Source: Flavobacterium sp. UBA6203
Lineage (GTDB): Bacteria; Bacteroidota; Bacteroidia; Flavobacteriales; Flavobacteriaceae
Assembly: GCA_002421645.1 (NCBI GenBank)
Contig: DIST01000044.1
Span: 1-22,902, forward strand
DNA length: 22,902 bases
Direction of reading: 5' to 3'
The notes beneath the pieces were generated by a model. That model saw only the letters and a list, made by a program, of their open reading frames with translations, was not told where the DNA came from and made no database searches. Position 1 is the first letter of the stretch, and the number at the start of each line of letters is the position of its first letter. Both the position numbers and the translations under genes were made by a program. Positions 1 to 7,422 of the stretch are shown piece after piece.

Positions 1-466
1 CATTTCCATATAATAAAGCAGCGCTTCCTTTTAAAATTTCTACTTTTTCTAATGATGAAACTTCTGGAATGGAACCGCCATTAAAACGGAATCCATTTTT
101 AAACATATTGTTTGCCGACATATCATAACCTCTTGACCAAAACGATTCTTGAGCACCACCACGAGCCGAACCTACATAAACGCCATTTGCATTTTTAACC
201 ACATCACTTAAACGGATAGATTGTTGTTGTTGGATAATTTCTGTTCCAATAACCTGAATAGCTTGTGGCAAGTCTTTTTCTTTGATTCCAGCTCTGTTTA
301 CGGAAGATTTAGAGGGATTGTTTTTAGCTTCTATAATGACTTCTTTTAATTTTTTCACAGTATCATTTTCCATAAAAAAATTGTCGCTAATGTCATTATT
401 ATGTTCTTGTGCCATTGCCTGTAGGGAAGACAATATGACTATGGTTTTAAAAATGGTTTTATACAT
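1..466 (-). CDS. TonB-dependent siderophore receptor, N-terminal part (cut by window start)
   Basis: Outer-membrane receptor that imports ferric siderophores using TonB energy. About 155 codons are present; the beta-barrel lies outside the window. Reading from the ATG at 466, there is a short signal peptide (MYKTIFKTIVILSSLQAMAQ), then a TonB-box-like stretch (LKEVIIEA), then the plug domain: a DLPQAIQVIG segment, SDVVKNANGVYVG, a SRGYD motif, and a VEILKGSAALLYGN segment typical of plug domains. This start is chosen because it gives a complete signal peptide and sits just downstream of a promoter with twin operators. It is the last gene of a minus-strand iron-uptake block and has its own promoter. 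The upstream gene ends in a terminator-like hairpin. The substrate cannot be told from the plug alone. Confidence 0.9.
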   Translation of the reverse strand, partial: MYKTIFKTIVILSSLQAMAQEHNNDISDNFFMENDTVKKLKEVIIEAKNNPSKSSVNRAGIKEKDLPQAIQVIGTEIIQQQQSIRLSDVVKNANGVYVGSARGGAQESFWSRGYDMSANNMFKNGFRFNGGSIPEVSSLEKVEILKGSAALLYGN

Positions 467-467
467 C

Positions 468-551
468 TTATTTAGATTTAATTAAAATAACGATGCAAAT
501 GTATAAAGTCAAAATGAATTCACAAAGTTTATTTAGATTTATTTTAAATAA
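468..551 (-). promoter_or_regulatory. Promoter with twin 23-bp operators upstream of the truncated TonB receptor
   Basis: On the minus strand a -7 box TACATTTG (496-503) lies 19 bp from a TTG (523-525), matching the Bacteroidota promoter pattern. Two copies of a 23-bp near-palindrome flank it: a distal one at 529-551 (plus strand TTATTTAGA-TTTAT-TTTAAATAA, arms of 9 with one mismatch) and a proximal one at 468-490 (TTATTTAGA-TTTAA-TTAAAATAA) filling the short 5' leader up to the ATG. The starts of the two copies are 61 bp apart. The receptor gene at 2194-4338 has the same module with the same spacing. An iron-responsive repressor of the Fur or DtxR type is the natural guess, but the protein is not identified here. 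Confidence 0.7.
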
Positions 552-580
552 AAATTTTAAATAATTGATTTTCAGATAAA

Positions 581-607
581 ATGTAAAAGCCCACCAAAGT
601 GAGCTTT
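581..607 (-). terminator. Probable terminator of the TonB receptor/PepSY/small-protein run
   Basis: A hairpin at 586-607 has arms AAAGCTCAC and GTGGGCTTT on the minus strand, one G-T wobble and a 4-nt loop. It is followed by a T-rich stretch (TTTTACATTTT). It overlaps the stop codon of the gene ending at 606. The tail is not a clean T-run, so efficiency is uncertain. Confidence 0.5.
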
Positions 608-953
608 AATTCCAAATTATTCCGTTTTTCAAATCGTTATAACTTAATATTTCGTTTGTGTTTTCGAAGTTGAGGAGTAAGAGCAATTCGTACAATTCCA
701 ATCGGGTAATGAGAATAATGAAATTGCTTTGCAATGTGGGTATTGGGATTTTCTTTTTGTAAATGGAGTGTTCGTATTCCTTTTCCCAATAGTCAATATC
801 AATGCGTTTTAAGTAGTTTGCAAACGCAATTAATTCGTCTTCGGTAAGGCTAAAGTTGAGGTTGTTGAAGGTTAATTGGTAATTGCCACAACCTTTCAAG
901 AAAATCAGCATGCCGTTTTGGGTTTGTTTTAAAATGGAATAATTGCAACACAT
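606..953 (-). CDS. Small conserved flavobacterial protein, resembles DUF6686
   Basis: A 115-residue soluble protein of unknown function. It starts MCCN, with a further Cys at about residue 22 in the KGCGNYQLTFNNLNF segment, followed by a helix-rich part containing IDIDYWEKEY. The Cys pair and the QLTFNN segment recall the small DUF6686 proteins of Bacteroidota, from memory only. There is no signal peptide and no membrane segment. It starts 4 bp after the stop of the PepSY gene, so the two are almost certainly co-transcribed. The linkage to siderophore uptake and the Cys residues suggest a role in metal or redox handling, but that is inference. Confidence 0.7.
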   Translation of the reverse strand: MCCNYSILKQTQNGMLIFLKGCGNYQLTFNNLNFSLTEDELIAFANYLKRIDIDYWEKEYEHSIYKKKIPIPTLQSNFIILITRLELYELLLLLNFENTNEILSYNDLKNGIIWN

Positions 954-957
954 CGTT

Positions 958-2130
958 TTATTTTTTATTTCGTTTTCCCCACCAAATAAAGAATCCGGTA
1001 ACCGGTAATGAAGCGCAGACTAAACTAATAATCAACGCTAAAATCTTGCTCCAAATGCCAAAAATAGCTCCAATATGAATATCGTAATTTGCAGCTACGG
1101 CTTTTTCGCCCAAGTTCTTGTCATGATGCGAATGTTGGTGCAACAATTCTCCCGAATTTTCATCAAAAATCAAACTGTGATTCACATGATATGAGTAGGA
1201 GAGTTGCTTCACAAATACATCATAATTCGGATGTTCGTGGTCGTCTAAATGTTCGTAACCAAAATCCAAACTGTATTGAAACGCATCAGGATATAATTCT
1301 TCGACTTTTTTACCAATTTTATCTAAGGTATGTTCATCTCGCATTTCGATTGGTGCTTTGGTTTGAATGTGCGAAAAATCAGGATATGTTGTGCTTCCGC
1401 CCGAAAATACAAAGTATAAAATCGCTTGAACGAAGAAAAACGCATAGAATAATCCCGTAAAGGCAACCACAAAAGCTAATGACGACACGTAAAATCCTAA
1501 AATATTATGCAAATCGTAGTTTTTGCGTTTCCAACTTTTTACGTTTTTCCAATTGAAAGCAAAGCGTTGTTTTCTGGCGTTTTTGTTTTTAGGCCACCAT
1601 AAAATTATTCCCGAAATCAACATGAAAACAAAAATCAATGTCGGAATGCCGCACACATACGTTCCCCAATCGGTTTTCAGCATAAAACTGAAGTGAATGG
1701 ATTTGATGATGTTGAAAAAGTCTAAAGTTTCATCATAAACTCCACGAATTTCACCCGTAAACGGATTCACATAAACCGATTTGTAAACGACATATTCTTC
1801 GTAAAAATTCCAACCTTCCGGATTTCTTTCGTAGTAATAAAAAATGTAGCTTCGGTTTTTATCAATAGGAACGGTTACCCAGTGAATTGGATGTTTTTCA
1901 TTGGTAAACGCATCTACTTTTTGCTCTAACACTTTAAGCGAAAGCGGTTGTTTGTTGGCGATATTTGCTTCGTGATGATAAATAGCATCTTTTCGAAGGT
2001 AATTGGTGATTTCTTCCTGAAAAACATAAATCGCACCCGTAATCGAAATGATAAAAACGATTAAACCTGTGGATAAACCTAACCAAAGGTGTAATTTTCG
2101 AATGCCTTTTTTGAAACTTGATTTTTGCAT
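958..2130 (-). CDS. PepSY-associated transmembrane protein (probable siderophore-linked reductase)
   Basis: Inner-membrane protein of the PepSY_TM family, usually found beside TonB siderophore receptors and thought to take part in reductive release of iron in the periplasm. With the ATG at 2130 it has 390 residues. Four membrane segments are visible: LHLWLGLSTGLIVFIISITG near the N-terminus, one ending GIILWWPKN, one around NILGFYVSSLAFVVAFTGLF, and one ending TGFFIWWGKR. Two periplasmic stretches carry PepSY-like parts and a His-rich patch (LLHQHSHHD). A longer reading from a GTG at 2154 is possible but would start inside a terminator stem, so the ATG is preferred. The gene lies 64 bp after the TonB receptor and 4 bp before the small Cys protein. 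The reductase role is inferred from the family and context. Confidence 0.85.
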   Translation of the reverse strand: MQKSSFKKGIRKLHLWLGLSTGLIVFIISITGAIYVFQEEITNYLRKDAIYHHEANIANKQPLSLKVLEQKVDAFTNEKHPIHWVTVPIDKNRSYIFYYYERNPEGWNFYEEYVVYKSVYVNPFTGEIRGVYDETLDFFNIIKSIHFSFMLKTDWGTYVCGIPTLIFVFMLISGIILWWPKNKNARKQRFAFNWKNVKSWKRKNYDLHNILGFYVSSLAFVVAFTGLFYAFFFVQAILYFVFSGGSTTYPDFSHIQTKAPIEMRDEHTLDKIGKKVEELYPDAFQYSLDFGYEHLDDHEHPNYDVFVKQLSYSYHVNHSLIFDENSGELLHQHSHHDKNLGEKAVAANYDIHIGAIFGIWSKILALIISLVCASLPVTGFFIWWGKRNKK

Positions 2131-2140
2131 GTGATTACGA

Positions 2141-2166
2141 TAAAAACTCCCCACCGAAATGAGGAG
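2141..2166 (-). terminator. Intergenic terminator between TonB receptor and PepSY gene
   Basis: On the minus strand the arms CTCCTCA and TGGGGAG (one T-G wobble, 6-nt loop, 2147-2166) are followed directly by TTTTT (2142-2146). It probably terminates or attenuates transcription after the receptor gene, so that the membrane protein is made at a lower level. No separate promoter for the PepSY gene was found in the remaining gap. Confidence 0.7.
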
Positions 2167-2193
2167 CTTACTTTAAACTAAACAGAAAATAAA

Positions 2194-4338
2194 CTAAAAT
2201 TTATAAGTAACACCAGCGGTAATGCTGCGTAAACGTTGTGGCGTAACCGTTGACCAACCCGAATAATATTTCTCGTTCAACATATTATTCAATTTTAATG
2301 TCACGTTAAACTTGTCGTTGTCATACGATACAGCCGAATTTAAAATCGTATAATCAGGTAAGGCGAAAGTTCCTGTGTTGGCTCTGTTTAAGGTTTTGTA
2401 TTCGCTAGCGTAGTTACCACCAAAACCAATTCCGAAACCTTTTAATTGTCCGTTTGTTACGGTGTAATTTGCCCATAAATTTACTAACGTTTCTGGACCC
2501 GCTTCTTCTGGACGTAAGCCTAAATAACCATCGCCAGGAGATTCTTTTGTAACTTCAGCATCATTATGACTAAAACCTGCAATAACGTTTAATCCTTTAA
2601 TTGGATTGGCAACGATGCTGACTTCAACACCTTTGCTTTCAACTTCACCACCTTGAATGGAGTTGTTAATATTGTTTGGATCTGTAATTACGCGGTCTTT
2701 CACACGAATGTCATAATAACTCACCGAAGCTGAAATAATATCTTTATACAAACTTGTTTTTAAACCTACTTCAAACTGATTCGCTTGTTCTGGATCAAAT
2801 TCTTTAATTCTTGGATTGCTTCCATCTAAATCGGCCACCGTCGTTGGAGCTACATTTTTAAATCCGTTCATGTAATTTCCAAAAACAGATACTTTGTTTT
2901 CAACGATTTGATACACGGCACCAAATTTTGGAGATAAGGCTACTTGACCTTCTGTTTCTACGCCATCATATTGCGAAGTTTTTCCGTCGAAATAATCCAA
3001 ACGTAAACTTGCCATTACCGATAATTTATTGGTAACATTCAATACATCAGAAACGTATGCACTCATGATTTCTTGGTTGGCTTCTGTATTTCCGGCAAAA
3101 CTTCCGGTTAAAAGAGCGTCAGTGCCAGCTTGTGTTAGAACTCCTGTATCGGTTCCATTCACTAAAGAAACAATTCCATTCGCAACCCAACCAGAACCAC
3201 CGTTAATCAATCTCGAATTGTAATAATCCAATCCAGCTATTAAACGATTTCTCATGTTTCCGATTTTGAAATCGCCAATGAAATTTTGTTGGATGTCTGT
3301 AGTGTAGAAGGTCCCATCGGCTTTAGAAATATAGCGTGTGAATTCATCGCCATTAGCAGAATCCCATAAATACTGATAATAACCATTTGTTTTGGTTGAA
3401 CTTTTAGATAAAACCGTTTGCGAAGTCCAATTGTTCGATAATTTGTACAACGCTTGCATTTGCATGTTGAACGAATTGTTGTTCATGGTTAAATCATTTG
3501 AAGTAAACGATTTTTTGTAGTTTTTGTCAAATAACTCCATTGAATCAAATGAAAGCGGTGAGTAGCGACTCAAGAAAATCATGCTTGCTTTTGCTGAGGT
3601 ATTTTTGTAAAATTCGGTGTTTACTAAGAAAGTTAATTTGTCGTTAACTTCATATTTTAAAGAAGGCGCTAAAAAGAATGAATTTGAAAATCCAGCATCT
3701 TGAAACGATTCTTCCGTAGTGTAAGCTGAATTCACGCGAACCGCAGCTTTCTCATTCAAAGGAAGATTAACATCAGCAGTTACGCGATTGCTTCCATAGG
3801 TTCCGTTGTTGTAGCTGATTTCACCACCAAATTGTTGATGCGGTTTTTTAGTTACTACGTTGATTAATCCACCATACGAAATCACACTACTTCCAAACAA
3901 CGTTCCTGAAGGACCTTTGATGACTTCGATGTTATCGATGTTAATTGGGTCGATTGTAGTGTTAGTTAAAGCTGGCAATCCATTTACCATTGAAGGTTGA
4001 ACAGCAAAACCACGCATTGAGTAATATTCTGCTCCATCGCCATTACGACCTGTAGATTCCCAAAGTCGGGTTACACCTGTTGCGTTTTTAAGTGCGTCGT
4101 TAAAGTTGGTTACTACTTGCTCTTTTAAAAGATTAGCTGGAATAGAATTGTACACTTGTGGATTTTCAATATCCTTCAATGGCATTTTAGAAACAGTTGT
4201 ACTGCTTTCTTTTTTGTATTTGTTTTCTCTTGTCCCTTCAACGGTAACTTCTTTTAAAACTTTTATTGAATCATTTTTTTCTTGACTGAGACCAAGTAGC
4301 GATGACAACAAAAGAGTTGATAATACTATTTTATTCAT
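2194..4338 (-). CDS. TonB-dependent siderophore receptor
   Basis: Outer-membrane receptor of 714 residues, the usual length for the FhuA/FoxA-like class without an extra N-terminal carboxypeptidase-like domain. It has a signal peptide (MNKIVLSTLLLSSLLGLS), a TonB-box-like LKEVTVEGT, and a plug domain with DALKNATGVTRL, YYSMRGFAVQPSMVNGLP and IEVIKGPSGTLFG, then LINVVTKKP. The long beta-barrel ends in a terminal aromatic (GVTYKF), as expected for BAM-assembled proteins. A ferric hydroxamate-type siderophore is possible, but the ligand cannot be read from the sequence. The start ATG lies one base after a shared twin-operator promoter. Downstream are a terminator, a PepSY membrane protein and a small Cys protein, which together form an iron-uptake locus. 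Expression is probably repressed by iron. Confidence 0.93.
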   Translation of the reverse strand: MNKIVLSTLLLSSLLGLSQEKNDSIKVLKEVTVEGTRENKYKKESSTTVSKMPLKDIENPQVYNSIPANLLKEQVVTNFNDALKNATGVTRLWESTGRNGDGAEYYSMRGFAVQPSMVNGLPALTNTTIDPINIDNIEVIKGPSGTLFGSSVISYGGLINVVTKKPHQQFGGEISYNNGTYGSNRVTADVNLPLNEKAAVRVNSAYTTEESFQDAGFSNSFFLAPSLKYEVNDKLTFLVNTEFYKNTSAKASMIFLSRYSPLSFDSMELFDKNYKKSFTSNDLTMNNNSFNMQMQALYKLSNNWTSQTVLSKSSTKTNGYYQYLWDSANGDEFTRYISKADGTFYTTDIQQNFIGDFKIGNMRNRLIAGLDYYNSRLINGGSGWVANGIVSLVNGTDTGVLTQAGTDALLTGSFAGNTEANQEIMSAYVSDVLNVTNKLSVMASLRLDYFDGKTSQYDGVETEGQVALSPKFGAVYQIVENKVSVFGNYMNGFKNVAPTTVADLDGSNPRIKEFDPEQANQFEVGLKTSLYKDIISASVSYYDIRVKDRVITDPNNINNSIQGGEVESKGVEVSIVANPIKGLNVIAGFSHNDAEVTKESPGDGYLGLRPEEAGPETLVNLWANYTVTNGQLKGFGIGFGGNYASEYKTLNRANTGTFALPDYTILNSAVSYDNDKFNVTLKLNNMLNEKYYSGWSTVTPQRLRSITAGVTYKF

Positions 4339-4339
4339 T

Positions 4340-4423
4340 TTATTTAGATTTAATTAAAATAATAAAGCAAAAATATTAAGTCGAAACGAAACAACAAAAT
4401 TTATTTAGACTTATTTTAAATAA
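4340..4423 (-). promoter_or_regulatory. Promoter with twin 23-bp operators upstream of the full-length TonB receptor
   Basis: On the minus strand a -7 box TATTTTTG (4368-4375) lies 19 bp from a TTG (4395-4397). A distal 23-bp near-palindrome at 4401-4423 (TTATTTAGA-CTTAT-TTTAAATAA) and a proximal one at 4340-4362 (identical over 23 bp to the proximal copy of the other receptor gene) flank it, again 61 bp apart. The 38 bp between the operators differ from those of the other gene apart from the promoter boxes, which suggests the operators are kept by selection rather than by recent duplication. Confidence 0.7.
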
Positions 4424-4496
4424 TTTTTTTTTAATGTGTTGATTTTGATGACAAAACATTTAAACACAGAAACTTTTAAACTTTCAACTAAAATTG

Positions 4497-4504
4497 TAAC
4501 TTTG
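4497..4504 (+). promoter_or_regulatory. Probable -7 box of prfA
   Basis: TAACTTTG matches the Bacteroidota TAnnTTTG box and lies 22 bp upstream of the prfA ATG. No clear TTG was found at the usual distance upstream, so the assignment rests on the -7 box and its position. Confidence 0.5.
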
Positions 4505-4526
4505 CACTCCAAAATAAATAACAGCT

Positions 4527-5600
4527 ATGTTAGATAGATTACAATATGTAAAACAACGTTTTGACGAAGTATCAGATTTGATTATTCAACCTGATGTAAT
4601 TGCGGATCAAAAGCGTTATGTACAATTAAATAAAGAATACAAAGACCTTAAAGCTTTAGTAGATAAACGTGAAGAGTACATTAATCTTGACGGAAATATA
4701 AAAGAAGCTAACGAAATTATTGCAGATGGTTCGGATGCCGAAATGGTTGAAATGGCTAAAATGCAATTGGATGAAGCGAAAGAACGTTTGCCTCAATTAG
4801 AAGAAGAAATCAAATATATGTTGATTCCTAAAGATCCAGAAGATGCTAAAAACGTAATGGTGGAAATCCGAGCAGGTACGGGTGGAGATGAGGCTTCTAT
4901 CTTTGCTGGAGATTTGTACCGTATGTACACCAAATATTGCGATTCTAAAGGTTGGAGAACTTCTGTAGTAGATGTTAGTGAAGGAACTTCTGGAGGTTTT
5001 AAAGAGGTGATTTTTGAAGTGACAGGAGAAGATGTATATGGAACTTTAAAATACGAAGCAGGAGTTCACCGTGTACAACGTGTGCCACAAACAGAAACAC
5101 AAGGACGTGTGCATACTTCAGCAGCAACCGTAATGGTGTTGCCAGAAGCAGAAGAATTTGACGTACAAATCGACATGAACGACGTTCGTATCGACTTTTT
5201 CTGTTCGTCTGGTCCTGGTGGGCAATCGGTAAATACTACAAAATCAGCGGTTCGTATGACGCACATTCCAACAGGTTTGGTAGCGCAATGTCAGGACGAG
5301 AAATCGCAACATAAAAACAAAGACAAAGCGTTAACGGTTTTACGTTCACGTTTGTACGAAATGGAATTGGCCAAAAAGCAAGAAGAAGATGCGAAAAAAC
5401 GTAATTCTCAAGTAAGTTCGGGAGACCGTTCGGCTAAAATTCGTACTTACAACTATGCACAAGGTAGAATTACCGATCATAGAATTGGTTTAAGTATCTT
5501 CGATTTAGATGGTTTCATGAATGGAAATCTTCACAAAATGATTGAAGAATTACAATTGGTAGCCAACACCGAAAAACTAAAAGAAAGCGAAGTTTTCTAA
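4527..5600 (+). CDS. prfA: Peptide chain release factor 1
   Basis: Recognises UAA and UAG stop codons on the ribosome and triggers peptidyl-tRNA hydrolysis. The length of 357 residues is normal for RF1. The N-terminal coiled region is followed by the stop-codon recognition domain with [17 protein letters not shown], where PQT takes the place of the usual RF1 PxT tripeptide (RF2 would have SPF). The catalytic GGQ loop is present in [19 protein letters not shown], and the conserved [16 protein letters not shown] and QHKNKDKA segments are intact. It is divergent from the TonB receptor, has its own promoter, and is followed by a strong terminator, so it is probably transcribed alone. Identification is secure. 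Confidence 0.97.
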   Translation: MLDRLQYVKQRFDEVSDLIIQPDVIADQKRYVQLNKEYKDLKALVDKREEYINLDGNIKEANEIIADGSDAEMVEMAKMQLDEAKERLPQLEEEIKYMLIPKDPEDAKNVMVEIRAGTGGDEASIFAGDLYRMYTKYCDSKGWRTSVVDVSEGTSGGFKEVIFEVTGEDVYGTLKYEAGVHRVQRVPQTETQGRVHTSAATVMVLPEAEEFDVQIDMNDVRIDFFCSSGPGGQSVNTTKSAVRMTHIPTGLVAQCQDEKSQHKNKDKALTVLRSRLYEMELAKKQEEDAKKRNSQVSSGDRSAKIRTYNYAQGRITDHRIGLSIFDLDGFMNGNLHKMIEELQLVANTEKLKESEVF

Positions 5601-5635
5601 ATGAAAGAAAACAGAACATAGAATACAGAGAAAAG

Positions 5636-5668
5636 ATGCTAAACAATAATTTGTTTGGCATTTTTTTT
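5636..5668 (+). terminator. Terminator after prfA
   Basis: Arms ATGCTAAACAA and TTGTTTGGCAT (one T-G wobble) with a TAAT loop span 5636-5661 and run into eight T residues at 5661-5668. This is a strong intrinsic terminator in the plus direction. Confidence 0.85.
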
Positions 5669-5672
5669 AAAT

Positions 5673-5709
5673 CCTTGCGAACTTTGCGAAAAACTTTGCG
5701 AACTTTGCG
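5673..5709 (+). repeat. CTTTGCG short tandem repeat
   Basis: Four copies of a CTTTGCG unit (the first is CCTTGCG) start at 5673, 5682, 5694 and 5703, joined by AA, AAAAA and AA. The higher-order period is 21 bp. It lies between the prfA terminator and the pyrF start, within what would be the pyrF promoter/leader region. Similar CTTTGCG strings are, from memory, scattered between genes in Flavobacterium genomes; their role is unknown to me. Confidence 0.7.
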
Positions 5710-5732
5710 TTTAAACAACCAACAACAACACA

Positions 5733-6545
5733 ATGACTACTGAACAACTAATTACACAAATCCGAACTAAAAAATCATTTCTTTGCATTGGTTTGGATGT
5801 CGATTTGAATAAAATTCCCGAGCATTTACTTCAAACCGAAGATCCCATTTTCGAATTCAATAAAGCGATTATTGATGCGACTCATGATTTATGTGTTTCG
5901 TACAAACCAAACACAGCTTTTTACGAAGCTTATGGAATCAAAGGTTGGCAATCGTTAGAAAAAACTATTAATTACATCAACGAGAAACATCCTGATATCT
6001 TCACTATTGCGGATGCCAAACGTGGTGATATTGGTAATACTTCTTCGATGTATGCTCGCGCTTTTTTTAATGATTTGGATTTCGATTCGGTAACAGTGGC
6101 GCCTTATATGGGAAAAGATTCAGTGGAACCTTTCTTAGCATTTGAGGATAAGCATACGATTATGTTGGCGTTAACTTCAAACGAAGGCGCTTTCGATTTC
6201 CAAACACAAAATGTGGAAGGAAAAGAATTGTACAAAGTGGTTTTAGAAACTTCAAAATCATGGAAAAACGCGCATAATTTAATGTACGTAGTGGGTGCAA
6301 CCAAAGCAGAATATTTTACTGAAATTAGAAAAATAGTTCCTGATAGTTTCTTATTAGTGCCAGGTGTTGGTGCTCAAGGCGGAAGTTTAGCTGAGGTTTG
6401 TAAGTACGGAATGAGCGAAAACGTAGGCTTGTTAATCAATTCTTCTAGAGGCATTATTTACGCTTCAAACGGAATGGATTTCGCAGCAAAGGCTAGGGAA
6501 GAAGCATTGAAGTTGCAAGAGGAGATGGAAGAGATTTTAGGGTAA
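5733..6545 (+). CDS. pyrF: Orotidine 5'-phosphate decarboxylase (type 2)
   Basis: Last step of de novo UMP synthesis: decarboxylates OMP to UMP in the cytoplasm. The 270 residues fit the longer type 2 family rather than the roughly 230-residue enterobacterial type. Visible motifs are [14 protein letters not shown] near residue 20, [10 protein letters not shown] (Lys58), the catalytic Asp-Ala-Lys-Arg-Gly-Asp signature in [12 protein letters not shown] (Asp94, Lys96, Asp99), and the phosphate-binding [11 protein letters not shown] loop. The ATG is preceded by an A/C-rich leader without a Shine-Dalgarno, normal for this phylum. It is followed after 39 bp by a BtuF-like gene with no terminator between them, so co-transcription is possible. 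Confidence 0.97.
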   Translation: MTTEQLITQIRTKKSFLCIGLDVDLNKIPEHLLQTEDPIFEFNKAIIDATHDLCVSYKPNTAFYEAYGIKGWQSLEKTINYINEKHPDIFTIADAKRGDIGNTSSMYARAFFNDLDFDSVTVAPYMGKDSVEPFLAFEDKHTIMLALTSNEGAFDFQTQNVEGKELYKVVLETSKSWKNAHNLMYVVGATKAEYFTEIRKIVPDSFLLVPGVGAQGGSLAEVCKYGMSENVGLLINSSRGIIYASNGMDFAAKAREEALKLQEEMEEILG

Positions 6546-6548
6546 ATT

Positions 6549-6583
6549 TTGAATGTTGAACGCTGAATTTTGAATATTGAACC
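6549..6583 (+). repeat. Heptamer tandem repeat, consensus TTGAAYN
   Basis: Five consecutive 7-bp units in exact register: TTGAATG, TTGAACG, CTGAATT, TTGAATA, TTGAACC. They fill the gap between pyrF and the next gene. An in-frame TTG at 6570 inside this repeat is the reason the ATG just after it is chosen as the start of the following gene. Confidence 0.75.
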
Positions 6584-6584
6584 A

Positions 6585-7373
6585 ATGCAAGACCAATTAG
6601 GAACCCAACACACTTTCGAAACTACACCTTTGCGAATCGTTTCGTTAGTGCCTTCTCAAACCGAATTATTGTATGATTTAGGTTTGGAAGATAACATTGT
6701 TGGAATTACTAAATTCTGTGTGCATCCGTTTCATTTTAAAGCCACAAAAGCAATTGTTGGAGGAACTAAAACCATCAAATTTGATAAAATAAGAGCACTT
6801 CAGCCTGATATTATCATTTGCAATAAAGAGGAAAACACCAAAGAAATTGTAGAAGAATTATCTCAAATTTGTCCCGTTTGGGTTACGGATATTCTGACGA
6901 TTGAAGATAATCTACAAATGATACAAGATTTCGGTCAACTCTTCAATAAACGTACGGAAGCTCGAAAATGGGTAGATAAAATCAATTTTGCGTATCAAGA
7001 TTTTCAACAATTTATCAAAGATAAACCGATTAAAAAAGCGGCTTATTTTATTTGGGCCAATCCTCACATGGTAGCGGGAAATCATACGTTTATCAACGAA
7101 TTATTGAAATTAAATCATTTCGAGAATATTTATGCTAACAAAGAAGGACGTTATCCAGAAATCGAGTTGAAGAAAATCCGTTTAGAGGGCGATCCTGATT
7201 ATGTGTTTTTGTCTTCCGAACCTTTTCCGTTTAAAGATGAACATGCGTTTGAAATTGGACGTTTTACGCACCATGCGAAAACCGTTTTTGTGGATGGCGA
7301 AATGTTTTCTTGGTACGGCAGTCGCTTGTTGAAAGCGTTTGATTATTTCAAATTACTTCATGCTAAAATTTAA
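6585..7373 (+). CDS. BtuF/TroA-like helical-backbone metal- or cobalamin-binding protein without signal peptide
   Basis: Belongs to the periplasmic-binding-protein fold of cobalamin and iron-siderophore binding proteins. The opening RIVSLVPSQTELLYDLGLED and VGITKFCVHP, then the GGTKTIKFDKIRALQPDIIICNKEEN segment, match BtuF-like N-terminal domains; the C-terminal part contains WANPHMVAGNHTFINELLK. It is about 262 residues with the ATG at 6585. A TTG start 15 bases upstream would add five residues coded by an intergenic repeat and is less likely. There is no signal peptide or lipobox from either start, although family members normally act in the periplasm, and no permease or ATPase gene is next to it. 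It may be a cytoplasmic binding protein of unknown ligand. Confidence 0.8.
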   Translation: MQDQLGTQHTFETTPLRIVSLVPSQTELLYDLGLEDNIVGITKFCVHPFHFKATKAIVGGTKTIKFDKIRALQPDIIICNKEENTKEIVEELSQICPVWVTDILTIEDNLQMIQDFGQLFNKRTEARKWVDKINFAYQDFQQFIKDKPIKKAAYFIWANPHMVAGNHTFINELLKLNHFENIYANKEGRYPEIELKKIRLEGDPDYVFLSSEPFPFKDEHAFEIGRFTHHAKTVFVDGEMFSWYGSRLLKAFDYFKLLHAKI

Positions 7374-7407
7374 AATTTGTTCAACAATGTAGTTGTTTAA
7401 AAAACAG

Positions 7408-7415
7408 TACATTTG
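7408..7415 (+). promoter_or_regulatory. Possible -7 box of the alpha/beta hydrolase gene
   Basis: TACATTTG is a perfect match to TAnnTTTG, but only 7 bases separate it from the TTG start codon and no TTG lies at the usual -33 distance. If used, the mRNA would have a leader of only a few bases. Confidence 0.35.
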
Positions 7416-7422
7416 ACAAAAA

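Noticed and set aside
1089..1460. A 123-codon plus-strand frame opposite the PepSY gene
   Set aside because: It is antisense to a well-supported membrane protein; its translation has no domain pattern and no promoter was seen.
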